64,000 nucleotides of DNA from Shewanella hanedai. GTDB lineage: Bacteria > Pseudomonadota > Gammaproteobacteria > Enterobacterales > Shewanellaceae. Under the pieces are notes generated by a model, which saw only the letters and a program-made list of their open reading frames with translations, had not been told where the DNA came from and searched no databases. The stretch is taken from contig NZ_VKGK01000007.1 in NCBI RefSeq assembly GCF_007197645.1, positions 1 through 64,000 on the forward strand, read 5' to 3'. This document shows, in pieces, positions 39,300 to 48,030 of the stretch (position 1 is its first letter; each line of letters begins with the position of its first letter). Made by a program: the position numbers and the translations under genes.

Positions 39300-39694
39300 A
39301 TCAACTCCTTATATTTACACTTTTAATTTTTACGCTTTAGTATTTATTGAAGCTTGTAAGCCCCTAACTCTACTCTATTGTCTACCCGTGCCATATAGAA
39401 AACTGTCCGCGCTTCTAGTCTCGGACGATATAAGCCCTTATTAACTATATTCTTTTAATCAGTTGCTACTCGTGACAGTAAATAGACATCATTTACACGT
39501 TACAGAGGGAGAGTATTACAGTCGTTGTTTTATCCTCCTCGCTGCTTAGCAATCAACTTTATTTGTTAAATGGATTTTATAAAGATAGCTGAGGTGCTGA
39601 TGGTAAAGCCAAGCTTGAAGCTTGTATTTTTACAAGAAGTAACAGGGAAAGTCTAAATCTCTAAAATTAGTTAATTTGTAAAGGAGTAAACCCA
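39300..39694. promoter_or_regulatory. Divergent promoter region with an inverted repeat
   Basis: 395 bases between the AraC regulator and the DUF2306-like genes. GTCCG (39405-39409) and CGGAC (39422-39426), 12 bases apart, form an inverted repeat within a longer imperfect symmetry and could be an operator. No gene is visible. Close to the downstream gene AAAGGAG is the ribosome binding site. Confidence 0.35.
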
Positions 39695-40414
39695 ATGTCT
39701 GATTCAATAACAATGCAGAATGATGCGAGAGTAAAAAGCATCCCCTTTAATTGGTCTGTTGTTGGTTTTCTACTTTTTATGACGGCAATCCCAGGCGTGC
39801 CTGCTATTTTTTTACTCGCCTTGGTCGCCATCGGGTCGTCTAATGGCGTGAGTGATTCATCGATGATTAATGCCTTACACTTTGAGGCTCCAGCCGCTAT
39901 TTTTGTGCATGGCGTAGCAGGCATTCTGTTTTTCCTAACCATGCCGTTTCAATTTTCACCTGCGCTACGAGCTAAAAATATAACATGGCATAAAGTCGGT
40001 GGACGTATTGCACTGTTATCAGGCTATGTCATGGGGTTATCTGCTATTTGGATGCACCATGTGTTGTACCTTGTGTCATTTGACGCTCGGTATATATCAC
40101 TTCTAGTTATGAGTGTTGCTATGTGTATAGCATTTTCATTGGCGTTATGGCACATCATTAATCGCAATATTCAATCTCATCGAAAATGGATGGTTAGAGC
40201 TGTCGCAATAACTCTTGGGGCAGTAACACCATTATTTGTTGAGGTTATTCTGCTCTTGTTGTTTGGCCAATTTGAAAGCACGCTGACAATACTAAACCAA
40301 TTTCAACATGACTATGGTCGACTTGTGGGAGTCGCAATTAACTTGGGTATTGTTGAGTACATGTTTTTTAAAGAACAACCCAAGAAAAAAGCACGATCTC
40401 AACTAGCAATGTAG
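39695..40414 (+). CDS. DUF2306 family membrane protein
   Basis: 239 residues with about six to seven membrane segments. The pattern VHGVAGILFFLTMPFQFSP, WHKVGGRIALLSGYVMGLSA and SHRKWMVRAVAITLGAVT is that of DUF2306 (conserved His and Arg residues near membrane faces). Function unknown; the histidines could bind haem or metal, as proposed for related four-helix membrane families. Good AAGGAG site before the ATG. It lies 10 bases upstream of a second, similar gene. Confidence 0.8.
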   Translation: MSDSITMQNDARVKSIPFNWSVVGFLLFMTAIPGVPAIFLLALVAIGSSNGVSDSSMINALHFEAPAAIFVHGVAGILFFLTMPFQFSPALRAKNITWHKVGGRIALLSGYVMGLSAIWMHHVLYLVSFDARYISLLVMSVAMCIAFSLALWHIINRNIQSHRKWMVRAVAITLGAVTPLFVEVILLLLFGQFESTLTILNQFQHDYGRLVGVAINLGIVEYMFFKEQPKKKARSQLAM

Positions 40415-40424
40415 GGAGAAAATA

Positions 40425-41090
40425 ATGACAGAATTACCTGTTGTAGCCCAATTGCATTTAGTTATAGGAACCTTAGCTGTGGTAGGCGGATTTCTTGCCA
40501 TGTTGCTTCCTAAAGGTAAAACACTACACAAATTCGCAGGTAAAATATTTTTCTATAGTATGTTGGGGCTTTGCTTTAGCGGAGTGTATTTAACGTTTGC
40601 ACGCTCCCTTCAATTTACCTTTTTTTTGGCAATATTCTCTTTATATTTATTGCTAACAGGTTGGTACGCTGTCGCGCGTAGAAGCAATAAAGTTAATTTC
40701 ATAGACAAACTTGGCTTTTATGTCATTAGCACTATTGGTATAACCACGTTAATTCTTTCTGTATTGGGATGGAGCTTAAATTGGTATTACCCTATTTCAG
40801 AGCCTTCATACCCCAGTTATCTCATCTTTGTTGTTTCTTCCGCTTTTATAGCATATTGGGATTATCAAATGCTTACCGCAAAAGTGCTTATTGGAACGAA
40901 GCGATTAGTGCGTCATCTTTGGCGAATGTACTTTGCGCTGTTTATCGCCACTACAATATTTTTTGGTGGTAATAGTCATGTCTTACCAGAAGAACTTCGT
41001 ACCGAATTGATTTTAACAGCGCCTATAGTGACAGTACTTCTGTTTATGTTTGGATGGTTACTTTATTTTAGGTACTTTAAGAAGACGTGA
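40425..41090 (+). CDS. DUF2306-like membrane protein
   Basis: 221 residues with about seven membrane segments. It begins with LHLVIGTLAVVGGFLAMLLPKG and LHKFAGKIFFYSMLG, comparable to the VHG...HKVGGR segments of the preceding protein, so the pair may be related subunits. Conserved His at ~11, ~36 and in RLVRHLWRMY (~165). GGGAG precedes the ATG. Cotranscribed with 39695-40414; a hairpin at 41162 follows. Confidence 0.75.
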   Translation: MTELPVVAQLHLVIGTLAVVGGFLAMLLPKGKTLHKFAGKIFFYSMLGLCFSGVYLTFARSLQFTFFLAIFSLYLLLTGWYAVARRSNKVNFIDKLGFYVISTIGITTLILSVLGWSLNWYYPISEPSYPSYLIFVVSSAFIAYWDYQMLTAKVLIGTKRLVRHLWRMYFALFIATTIFFGGNSHVLPEELRTELILTAPIVTVLLFMFGWLLYFRYFKKT

Positions 41091-41161
41091 TAAGTCATTG
41101 TGAATTTAAACTCAGCTACTGATCTCTCGCAAAGATAAGTGTGGGCAGACTGAGTTGATTA

Positions 41162-41190
41162 GCCGATCACCTAGGCGGTCGGCATTTTCC
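41162..41190 (+). terminator. Probable terminator after the DUF2306-like pair
   Basis: GCCGATCACCTAGGCGGTCGGC is a near-palindromic hairpin followed by ATTTTCCTTTC. It lies 70 bases after the stop codon; the loop CTAG is small and the stem has one or two mismatches. Confidence 0.6.
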
Positions 41191-41263
41191 TTTCGTAGAA
41201 CGTAAAGTCCTGCTAGAAAATTATACATCTTAAGAAGCTTAGCGTGAGCTTACAAGGCACTTT

Positions 41264-41923
41264 CTAATCTACATACAGATCAGTGAAGAACCTGTTTTCA
41301 CGGGGAATGTAGTGATTGTCGTAATTGAGTGAGAATGCGATTTTAATCGCTTTCCCTTTGAGTTCATTTCTTGGTACAAACCCATAAACTCTTGAGTCAG
41401 CGCTGTTGCGGCGATTATCTCCCATGACGAGGTAATGGTTTTCAGGCACTGTTAGCGTGTTAAAGTTGCTTAAACGATTGTCGGCATTTTTCTCAATGCG
41501 GACTTTATGGGTTAACCCGCTGATCGTTTCCTCAATAAACAACTCCTGTTCATCGTCGCTGATTACCGAGTAATTCAATTTTGTGCCATTAACAAACAAT
41601 ACTTCGTTACTTAGGCTGATTGTGTCGCCAGGTAATCCGATAACACGTTTTATCAAACGGTTTTGTGCGGCTTCTGATTCAAAAACAATAATCTCCCCAC
41701 GTTCTGGCTCACCAGTTTCAACTAATGATATTTGCGTGAAAGGGACTCTTAAATCGTATGCCATTTTATTTACTACAATGCGATCCCCCTCTTTAATGGT
41801 GGGTTGCATTGAGCCTGTGGGTACCGTGTACCAGTCGGCCACAGCACTTCTAAACACAGACATTAAAATAATAAAAATGAACAACTGTCTGTTATTTTTC
41901 CAAAAGATTTTTAATTTACTCAT
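41264..41923 (-). CDS. lepB: Signal peptidase I
   Basis: 219-residue type I signal peptidase, shorter than the ~320-residue housekeeping LepB. One N-terminal membrane segment (~residues 13-28) is followed by the catalytic serine Ser38 in VPTGSMQPTI, the general-base lysine Lys92 in RLIKRVIGLPGD and box E GDNRRNSADSRVYG. It is not next to lepA or rnc, so it is likely an accessory copy. Divergent from the secreted protease gene at 42296, with 370 bases between. Confidence 0.9.
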   Translation of the reverse strand: MSKLKIFWKNNRQLFIFIILMSVFRSAVADWYTVPTGSMQPTIKEGDRIVVNKMAYDLRVPFTQISLVETGEPERGEIIVFESEAAQNRLIKRVIGLPGDTISLSNEVLFVNGTKLNYSVISDDEQELFIEETISGLTHKVRIEKNADNRLSNFNTLTVPENHYLVMGDNRRNSADSRVYGFVPRNELKGKAIKIAFSLNYDNHYIPRENRFFTDLYVD

Positions 41924-42295
41924 AGAATCATTCCCCTGTTAACTATTTTACTATCCGATGCCGATGTGCAGACCATAGCAAAGTAGGCCATAGAAATAAC
42001 AGTAAGTTCACATTGGGATTGTTACCAAGTATGTAATTTATCTCCCTTGATTGTTTGAATTATCCACAGAGCCTCAGCACTCAATTCTCTGTACTCAAGA
42101 GCAAGAGATCCCATCGTTCAAACCAGATCCGCAATGGTGCTCATTCTGACCTAGAAGAAAGTATTGGGTAATTATTACCCTATTTATTATTTCTGTGGCG
42201 CTGTAGTTTGCTCTCTGAAGTTTCAGGAAATGAAGTTAATGCTTTTCTGAAGCGATCAAAGGATGAAACATACTTTTATTAGAAGGAACTTTTAG
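41924..42295. promoter_or_regulatory. Divergent region between lepB-like and subtilase genes
   Basis: 372 bases without a gene. A perfect 15-base palindrome GGGTAATTATTACCC sits at 42166-42180, about 115 bases before the protease start, and could be an operator. AAGGA precedes the protease ATG. Nothing else was recognised. Confidence 0.4.
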
Positions 42296-44104
42296 ATGGA
42301 CAATTTATTCATGAAAACGGCGCTGTGTGCTGCCATGTTATCCGCACTGAATGTCAGCGCTGTTAATGCTCAAGAAGTCGAGAGATCTCAAAAGGAGCCG
42401 ATGGAACAATTTAACGAAATCGGTGAAGGTTTGATTATTCAACATAAGGCCACTCAACACGAGCGTTCAGTGTTTAAAGCTGGTCAGGCACTATCGTCTT
42501 TGAGCAAGCAGTTAGGTGTCGAAGTTTTTCACAAGCGGTTTGATGCCAACCAATCTCAGATTGTCACGTTTGGCAAGCCGCAGCCCGTTGAAGTACTGAC
42601 CAAACTCGCTAAGCAATTAACAGAGACCGGTAATTATCAATTTGTTGAGGTGAACCGATACTTCCAGCCAACCTTAACGCCTAATGACAGCCGTTTAGGC
42701 GACATGTGGGGCTTAATTAATAACAATACTGGCATTCGTGCCGAAGCTGGCTGGGACAGTAACAGCGGCAGCAACGTGACGGTTGCAGTGTTAGATACAG
42801 GTTTTCGTCCTCATGCCGATTTAGCCGATAATATTGTCGGTGGTTATGATTTTGTCTCCAGTGCGTTTATGGGCAACGATAACAATGGTCGTGATGCGGA
42901 TGCTAGGGATCCCGGTGATGCGGTGTCGGCATCTGAGTGTGGTTGGAGTCATAGCGCTAGAAACTCTTCTTGGCATGGTACTCATGTGGCAGGCACCATT
43001 GCTGCAGTGGGCAATAATGGCCAAGGTGTGGTTGGCACCGCCTACAACGCTAATATTCTTCCGGTGAGAGTGCTGGGTAAATGTGGCGGTACTACGGCCG
43101 ATATTGCCGATGCCATCGTCTGGGCATCTGGCGGTAATGTATCAGGCGTGCCCACTAATGCCTTTCCTGCTGATGTGATCAACTTGAGCTTAGGTGGCAA
43201 CAGTGGTTGCTCTTCGACTTATCAATCAGCCATTAATCAGGCGCGAAATAACGGTGTTACGCTGGTGGTCGCTGCCGGAAATAGTGGTCGTGATGTCGCC
43301 AACTTCTCTCCTGCCAGTTGTGACGGTGTCATTGCTGTTGCTGCTCACGATCAAGCTGGACAACGCTCAGTGTGGAGCAGTTGGGCTTCTTCAAATTTCG
43401 GTTCGAAAATTGATGTGTCGGCGCCGGGAACAGGCATTTTGTCTACCTTAAACAGCGGCACCAATGGACCGGGTGCTGACAACTATGTCTCTTATAACGG
43501 GACATCAATGGCGACTCCCCACGTTGCTGGCGTGGTTGCTCAAATGCTGCATCAAAGCCCCTATTTATCACCAACGGCCGTGGAGATGCGGATCAAGCAT
43601 TCGGCGCGAACCTTTCTGCCAGGATCTAGCTGTAATACGTCCAACTGTGGTGACGGAATGTTAGATGCGCCCGGTGCAATCGGGCTGGCAAGTTCACCTA
43701 GTATTGAGTATCGCGCTCATGTTGCCAATAACGGCTGGTTAGAGTTTGAAATGAATGGTGATACTGCGGGCACCACTGGCGAAAGTCGGAGAATGGAAGC
43801 GTTGCAGATGTTTATGTACAACTCCAATATGGGGATCTGCTATAACGCGCATGTCGCTGGCATCGGCTGGCAGCCAGCCGTGTGTGATGGTGATATTGCA
43901 GGCACCACCTATCAGAGCCGTAGAGTAGAGGCTGTTCGGATCTGGCTCAACAACCGTGCGCCAGGTTGCAGCGTTGAGTACCGTGCTCATGTTGCGGGAC
44001 AGGGATGGCTTAACTGGGTACCTCAGGGCGGCGTTGCTGGTACAACTGGGCAAAGTAGGCGGATGGAAGCATTACAGGCTAGGTTAACCGGAAATTGTGA
44101 TTAA
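42296..44104 (+). CDS. Secreted S8 serine protease (subtilase) with three ChW-like repeats
   Basis: 602 residues: signal peptide (1-~25, cut near VNAQ), propeptide (~26-125) and a subtilisin domain with the catalytic triad Asp167 (VAVLDTGF), His227 (WHGTHVAG) and Ser404 (NGTSMATPH). Residues ~475-602 hold three ~40-residue repeats of the form EYRAHV...GW...G..AGTTG.SRRMEAL, matching clostridial hydrophobic-W (ChW) repeats, which bind surfaces or carbohydrates. Two codons give Met at 1 and 6; the first has the better-spaced AAGGA. Likely exported extracellular protease for protein scavenging. A strong hairpin follows the gene. Confidence 0.93.
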   Translation: MDNLFMKTALCAAMLSALNVSAVNAQEVERSQKEPMEQFNEIGEGLIIQHKATQHERSVFKAGQALSSLSKQLGVEVFHKRFDANQSQIVTFGKPQPVEVLTKLAKQLTETGNYQFVEVNRYFQPTLTPNDSRLGDMWGLINNNTGIRAEAGWDSNSGSNVTVAVLDTGFRPHADLADNIVGGYDFVSSAFMGNDNNGRDADARDPGDAVSASECGWSHSARNSSWHGTHVAGTIAAVGNNGQGVVGTAYNANILPVRVLGKCGGTTADIADAIVWASGGNVSGVPTNAFPADVINLSLGGNSGCSSTYQSAINQARNNGVTLVVAAGNSGRDVANFSPASCDGVIAVAAHDQAGQRSVWSSWASSNFGSKIDVSAPGTGILSTLNSGTNGPGADNYVSYNGTSMATPHVAGVVAQMLHQSPYLSPTAVEMRIKHSARTFLPGSSCNTSNCGDGMLDAPGAIGLASSPSIEYRAHVANNGWLEFEMNGDTAGTTGESRRMEALQMFMYNSNMGICYNAHVAGIGWQPAVCDGDIAGTTYQSRRVEAVRIWLNNRAPGCSVEYRAHVAGQGWLNWVPQGGVAGTTGQSRRMEALQARLTGNCD

Positions 44105-44139
44105 GATTAGCACGTTAAATGCACATGTTTGATGGTGTG

Positions 44140-44189
44140 AATCGACAGAAGGGGCGCTTATGCACTCCTTCTGTCGATTGGGTCTTTTA
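44140..44189 (+). terminator. Probable terminator of the subtilase gene
   Basis: AATCGACAGAAGG pairs perfectly over 13 bases with CCTTCTGTCGATT around a 14-base loop. The following GGGTCTTTTA is only a modest T-run. Confidence 0.7.
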
Positions 44190-44216
44190 CGCCGTTATGG
44201 CTTGCTTAAACTCAAC

Positions 44217-45485
44217 TTAAAGGCGTTCAAAATTGGGTCGTGGCAGTTTGTCTGATATCCCATATAAATAGATCACCAGTACAGAAAGTGCAGCACAGCT
44301 CATAAATAGCCAGAATCCACCAAAATGATCCAGCATAATGCCACCACCAAGCGGGGCGAATGCAAAGCCAAACTCGTAGAACGACGCTGCGCCAAAGTAA
44401 GCACCACGCAGATGTTGAGGTGCCAACCTGTCGATATGCACGTTCATGGTGGGGAAGGTAATGGTCTCTGCGAGACTGATGATGATCACCGCTCCTATCC
44501 AACCCCAAAACAGATCAATGGGGTTCACCGCTAACCACACCTGCGAGATCATCAGCAACACTAACCCAAACTGAATTCTTGCAGTAATGCTAAAGCCTGA
44601 CATGAGCTTTAACAGTAAAAACTGAGTGGTGATGATCACCATAGCATTGGTGAATATCATCGCCGAGATAAGCTCCAACAGATGTGGTGCATCAGCGCGA
44701 GTTAGGTATTGGATCAGAGAACTGTCCATCTGCGCATAGATAAACATGCAGATAATATTGGCGAATATAAGACACTGAAAAAGCTTGTCCTGCCACAACA
44801 CTGTGATGATCTGTCTGCGTGTCGCCGGTTGTTGTGTGCTATCAGCTAGCTTGTCTGTTTGCTTGCCTATTGTTTGATTATTTGTGGTCGACTTGAGCGC
44901 TGCTTGGCCTCGAAATCCCCAAAACAGCAAGCCTAACAATATGGCAAAGGCACCTGCGGTAATGTAAAAACTGGATTGCTCACCAGTAAGCCCTAACCAA
45001 ACACCGGCCAGTGGCCCTACGGCGCAACCTACATTCACAATAAAGTAGAGTGATTGCATCGCCAGTTCACGGGTTTGTGGATCGGCAATAATGTCACCAA
45101 TTGCAGCTGATGTAAGCGGTCGCCAAAGTGAGGTGGCGATTGAACATAAGGTCATCACCACCACATAAGCGGTGATAGTGTCAGCCTCTGCCAGCAGAGA
45201 GAATGAGATGATATAGAGCACACCGGTTAAATACATTAATCGGTGACGGCCAATGCGATCAGATAACGCACTGCCAATAAAGCTAGTGAATACCGAGATC
45301 ATGGCAGCGCCGGATAAGATTAAGCCGACTTCGGTTGCCGATAAGGCAAACTTTTCATACAAAATGACAGCCAAAAAAGGCCACACCATGTAGTAACTGC
45401 CACGGGTGATAAAGGAGCCAAACAGGAAAATCCACATCAAGCGGGGAAACTGTTTAAACCGTTTTATTGAAACGTCACTCTGCAC
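44217..45485 (-). CDS. MFS transporter
   Basis: 422 residues with about 12 membrane segments and a polar middle loop (~residues 195-225). The loop 2-3 motif is visible as GSALSDRIGRHRLMYL (~residues 70-85), the MFS signature. Likely a drug or metabolite efflux permease of the MdtG/MdtH-like group; substrate not predictable. It lies 50 bases downstream of the GNAT gene on the same strand and may be cotranscribed. Confidence 0.88.
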   Translation of the reverse strand: MQSDVSIKRFKQFPRLMWIFLFGSFITRGSYYMVWPFLAVILYEKFALSATEVGLILSGAAMISVFTSFIGSALSDRIGRHRLMYLTGVLYIISFSLLAEADTITAYVVVMTLCSIATSLWRPLTSAAIGDIIADPQTRELAMQSLYFIVNVGCAVGPLAGVWLGLTGEQSSFYITAGAFAILLGLLFWGFRGQAALKSTTNNQTIGKQTDKLADSTQQPATRRQIITVLWQDKLFQCLIFANIICMFIYAQMDSSLIQYLTRADAPHLLELISAMIFTNAMVIITTQFLLLKLMSGFSITARIQFGLVLLMISQVWLAVNPIDLFWGWIGAVIIISLAETITFPTMNVHIDRLAPQHLRGAYFGAASFYEFGFAFAPLGGGIMLDHFGGFWLFMSCAALSVLVIYLYGISDKLPRPNFERL

Positions 45486-45534
45486 AAATCATCCTTAATA
45501 CATCGCTGTAGCGGGTTGTATGGAACACCCTTGG

Positions 45535-46050
45535 TTAATCCTTTAAAAATATCTCGTAGCGGTCGACCTCAAAGCCCATCTCCTGATATTGGCTTTGAAA
45601 ACCCATACCGAGCTTTTTCAATACATTGGCTGACGCAGTGTTTTCATGAACAACATCACCCAATACATGATTTAAGTCCATATTTTTCTTAGCGTATTCG
45701 ATGCAGGCTTGATTCGCTTCGGTGGCGTAACCTTTGCCCCAATAATCAGGGTGTAATCGATAACCTATGTCAACTCCATCGATGCGGGTTTCCTTTTTAA
45801 AGCCACAAAACCCGATGACGGTATTAGTCTCTTTTAACACAATCGCCCAGCGAGCAAACCCATGGGCTTGGTACTCTTTTAGCCAGATATCAGTAATGAT
45901 ATTTTCGGCATCGATCAGGCTTTCGCATAAACCCGCATCGCCCGTAAAGCGGTTCACCTCTTCCGGTGTATTGAAATGGAGCACGGCTTGAACATCACCG
46001 AGGTTAAATTCACGAATGATAAGGCGTTCTGTTTCGGTGATAATTTTCAT
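45535..46050 (-). CDS. GNAT family N-acetyltransferase (RimJ/RimL-like)
   Basis: 171 residues. Typical RimJ/RimL layout: N-terminal TERLIIREFNLGDVQAVLHF, then the acetyl-CoA binding segment IGYRLHPDYWGKGYATEANQ (motif A, R/Q-x-x-G-x-G/A as GKGYA, ~residues 95-115) and NTASANVLKKLGM. It acetylates an amino group, perhaps on a protein N-terminus or small molecule; the substrate is unknown. Divergent from a MocR-type regulator. Confidence 0.88.
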   Translation of the reverse strand: MKIITETERLIIREFNLGDVQAVLHFNTPEEVNRFTGDAGLCESLIDAENIITDIWLKEYQAHGFARWAIVLKETNTVIGFCGFKKETRIDGVDIGYRLHPDYWGKGYATEANQACIEYAKKNMDLNHVLGDVVHENTASANVLKKLGMGFQSQYQEMGFEVDRYEIFLKD

Positions 46051-46119
46051 GGTCCATCCTTAGCGGTTATAAGTCCCTGTGTCAGGAGAACGATTACTCT
46101 ATCTGGAAACTGAAAGGCA

Positions 46120-46160
46120 AAACAGATACAGTCTATTAAAATAAAAACCAATACAGATGG
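46120..46160. promoter_or_regulatory. Candidate operator with ACAGAT direct repeats
   Basis: ACAGAT at 46122-46127 and 46153-46158, 31 bases apart (three helical turns), with a reverse half-site ATCTGG at 46101. Direct repeats at this spacing suit MocR-type dimers. The region lies between the GNAT gene and the regulator. Confidence 0.3.
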
Positions 46161-46198
46161 TGCCGCGTTCTATTCACGGTGTATAAGGGCAAGAGACT

Positions 46199-47683
46199 AT
46201 GGCGTTTAAGTACCAGAAAATTGTTGATGGGGTGATCACCGCGATTAACGGAGGTTTACTGACGGGCAAGCTTGATTCTGTCAGGCAATATGCCAAGCAT
46301 CACCAAGTCGGGGTATCGACCGTGACCCAAGCGTATATGGCGCTGGAGCGACAGGGCTGGATCTACGCTAAACCCAAATGCGGCTATTTTGTGAATCATC
46401 AACAAGGGCTGGTGTCAGGCAAGCGCACGCCTAACTACGGGAAAACTATTAATCGGGTTAAAGCTGGGCAATCACTGGCTACGGCGGTGCAGTTTTCATT
46501 TAACGACCCCGATATTTTACCGCTCTCGTGCACAGCGCCAAGTTCAGTGATTGACCATGAGGTATTGCTCAATCGTCTGCATCGGCAAGTTGTCGCTAAA
46601 CGCCCTTATAAACTCTTTATGGATTCGCCGATAGAGGGGTTAGATCAGTTGCGCTATGAGATCTGCCGTCATCTTTCTCGCGCTGGACAAGTGTTAACGC
46701 CTGATAACGTATTAATCACTAACGGGAGACAGGATGGGCTATTACAGGCATTGATGGCGGCTAAAGCGATAGGTAAAACTGTCGCGGTAGAATCACCGGT
46801 TTCATTCTATTTTCAGGCGATATTGAGCCAATTAAATATTGATGTGGTCGAAATACCTCAGCAGATGGATTATCAAGATGAGCTGGATCTACTGTCGAAC
46901 GCTTATCAAACCCAGCCTTTTGAAACCTTGTTAGTCAATCCAAGCTTTGCTGATCCGACAGGAAGAGTATTGTCTGACAGGGATAAACTCGCGCTTATCG
47001 ATTGGGCTGTATCTCATAAGGTGACACTTATCGAATATGATCGCTCAGAGCTCTATTTCGGTCGCCAGCGGCCCAGCTGTTTAGTCGCTTTAGTCCCACC
47101 AACATCGCCATGCAGAGTGATCTCTATTGGTGACTTTTATGACACCTTATCGCCAACAATTAGCCTAGGTTACCTTATCTGTTGCAACACCTTTAGTGAC
47201 TGTCAGTTTACTAAGCAAACTGTCGGTGAAGAAGCCAGCATTGCACTGCAATTGATGGTGCATCAGCTAATGGAAAGCGGCCAATACCATAAGCTCATGA
47301 CTAAATTAAGAGAGCAGCTGGTGGGCAATTACATCGCCGCGCAGTCGATTTTGGCTCAACACCTCCCACAAGCATTAGCCAACGGCCTTTACATCAGCCA
47401 ACCCGAAGGCGGCCCCTGCATCTGGTTCAAGTTACCCAATCAACTCTCCAGCGAAGCTCTGTGGCAACTCGTCATCGCCGATAAATTATCGATAGCACCA
47501 GGACAGATGTTTACCTTTAGCCATCAAGCTGATGTTCAAAAGGGCGATAACAAAGCGGCAGCATATCAAGATTGTTTCCGCATCACCTTCGGCCTACCTT
47601 GGACTGACCAAATGCAAGCCGGCATCAAACGACTCGCCCAAATCATAGAGTCATATGTCGTAGAGTCTTCCGCTCAAGCTTAA
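46199..47683 (+). CDS. GntR/MocR-type regulator with degenerate aminotransferase domain
   Basis: 494 residues. The N-terminal winged HTH of GntR type is residues ~10-65 (VRQYAKHHQVGVSTVTQAYMAL). A fold-type-I aminotransferase-like domain follows (TNGRQDGLLQA; NPSFADPTGR; LIEYDRSEL). In this family PLP is held by a lysine in a motif like GSFSKTLSP. Here the equivalent segment reads IGDFYDTLSPTISLGYL, so the lysine appears replaced by Asp. It may sense another ligand or be constitutive. Divergent from the GNAT/MFS genes, which it may regulate. Confidence 0.85.
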   Translation: MAFKYQKIVDGVITAINGGLLTGKLDSVRQYAKHHQVGVSTVTQAYMALERQGWIYAKPKCGYFVNHQQGLVSGKRTPNYGKTINRVKAGQSLATAVQFSFNDPDILPLSCTAPSSVIDHEVLLNRLHRQVVAKRPYKLFMDSPIEGLDQLRYEICRHLSRAGQVLTPDNVLITNGRQDGLLQALMAAKAIGKTVAVESPVSFYFQAILSQLNIDVVEIPQQMDYQDELDLLSNAYQTQPFETLLVNPSFADPTGRVLSDRDKLALIDWAVSHKVTLIEYDRSELYFGRQRPSCLVALVPPTSPCRVISIGDFYDTLSPTISLGYLICCNTFSDCQFTKQTVGEEASIALQLMVHQLMESGQYHKLMTKLREQLVGNYIAAQSILAQHLPQALANGLYISQPEGGPCIWFKLPNQLSSEALWQLVIADKLSIAPGQMFTFSHQADVQKGDNKAAAYQDCFRITFGLPWTDQMQAGIKRLAQIIESYVVESSAQA

Positions 47684-48030
47684 ATCTTCGCTTAATAGTG
47701 ATAAACAGTGAGGGAGTTGGGTTTTACTTTTTGAGGAGAGGAGGAAAGATAGAAAGAAAAGAGCTCTCACCACAGAGCGCTACACAGAGTTCACGGAGAA
47801 AAGCTGGATCAGTTTCTATTTTTTAAAGTGTTTATTGCCTGTCGCCGACTAATGTGCGGATACTTCGGTGACACGCCGCAGCACAACCCCAGTGGGCTCT
47901 GCCGTGACATCTGGTGCACGGTCGAGACTATAGGGAAATATAACAATGAAGGGTCGACCTTCAATGACATACCCAATACCAATTCAGCCAAAAGCCAAAC
48001 CAAAAAATGTAATCAGCCTTCATTCGAAGG
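47684..48030. other. Intergenic region without a supported gene
   Basis: 347 bases between two convergent genes. It contains a CACCACAGAGCGCTACACAG-type stretch with repeated ACAGAG, and open frames on both strands of ~65 codons (47809-48034) that lack ribosome sites and overlap each other. These look like dispersed intergenic repeat sequence rather than genes. No terminator is clear. Confidence 0.4.

Noticed and set aside
43739-44053. 104-codon frame antisense to the subtilase repeats
   Set aside because: A by-product of the repeated codons in the C-terminal repeats.
47750-47950. Possible CRISPR or tandem repeat around ACAGAG motifs
   Set aside because: Only short partial repeats with no regular spacing, so not an array.
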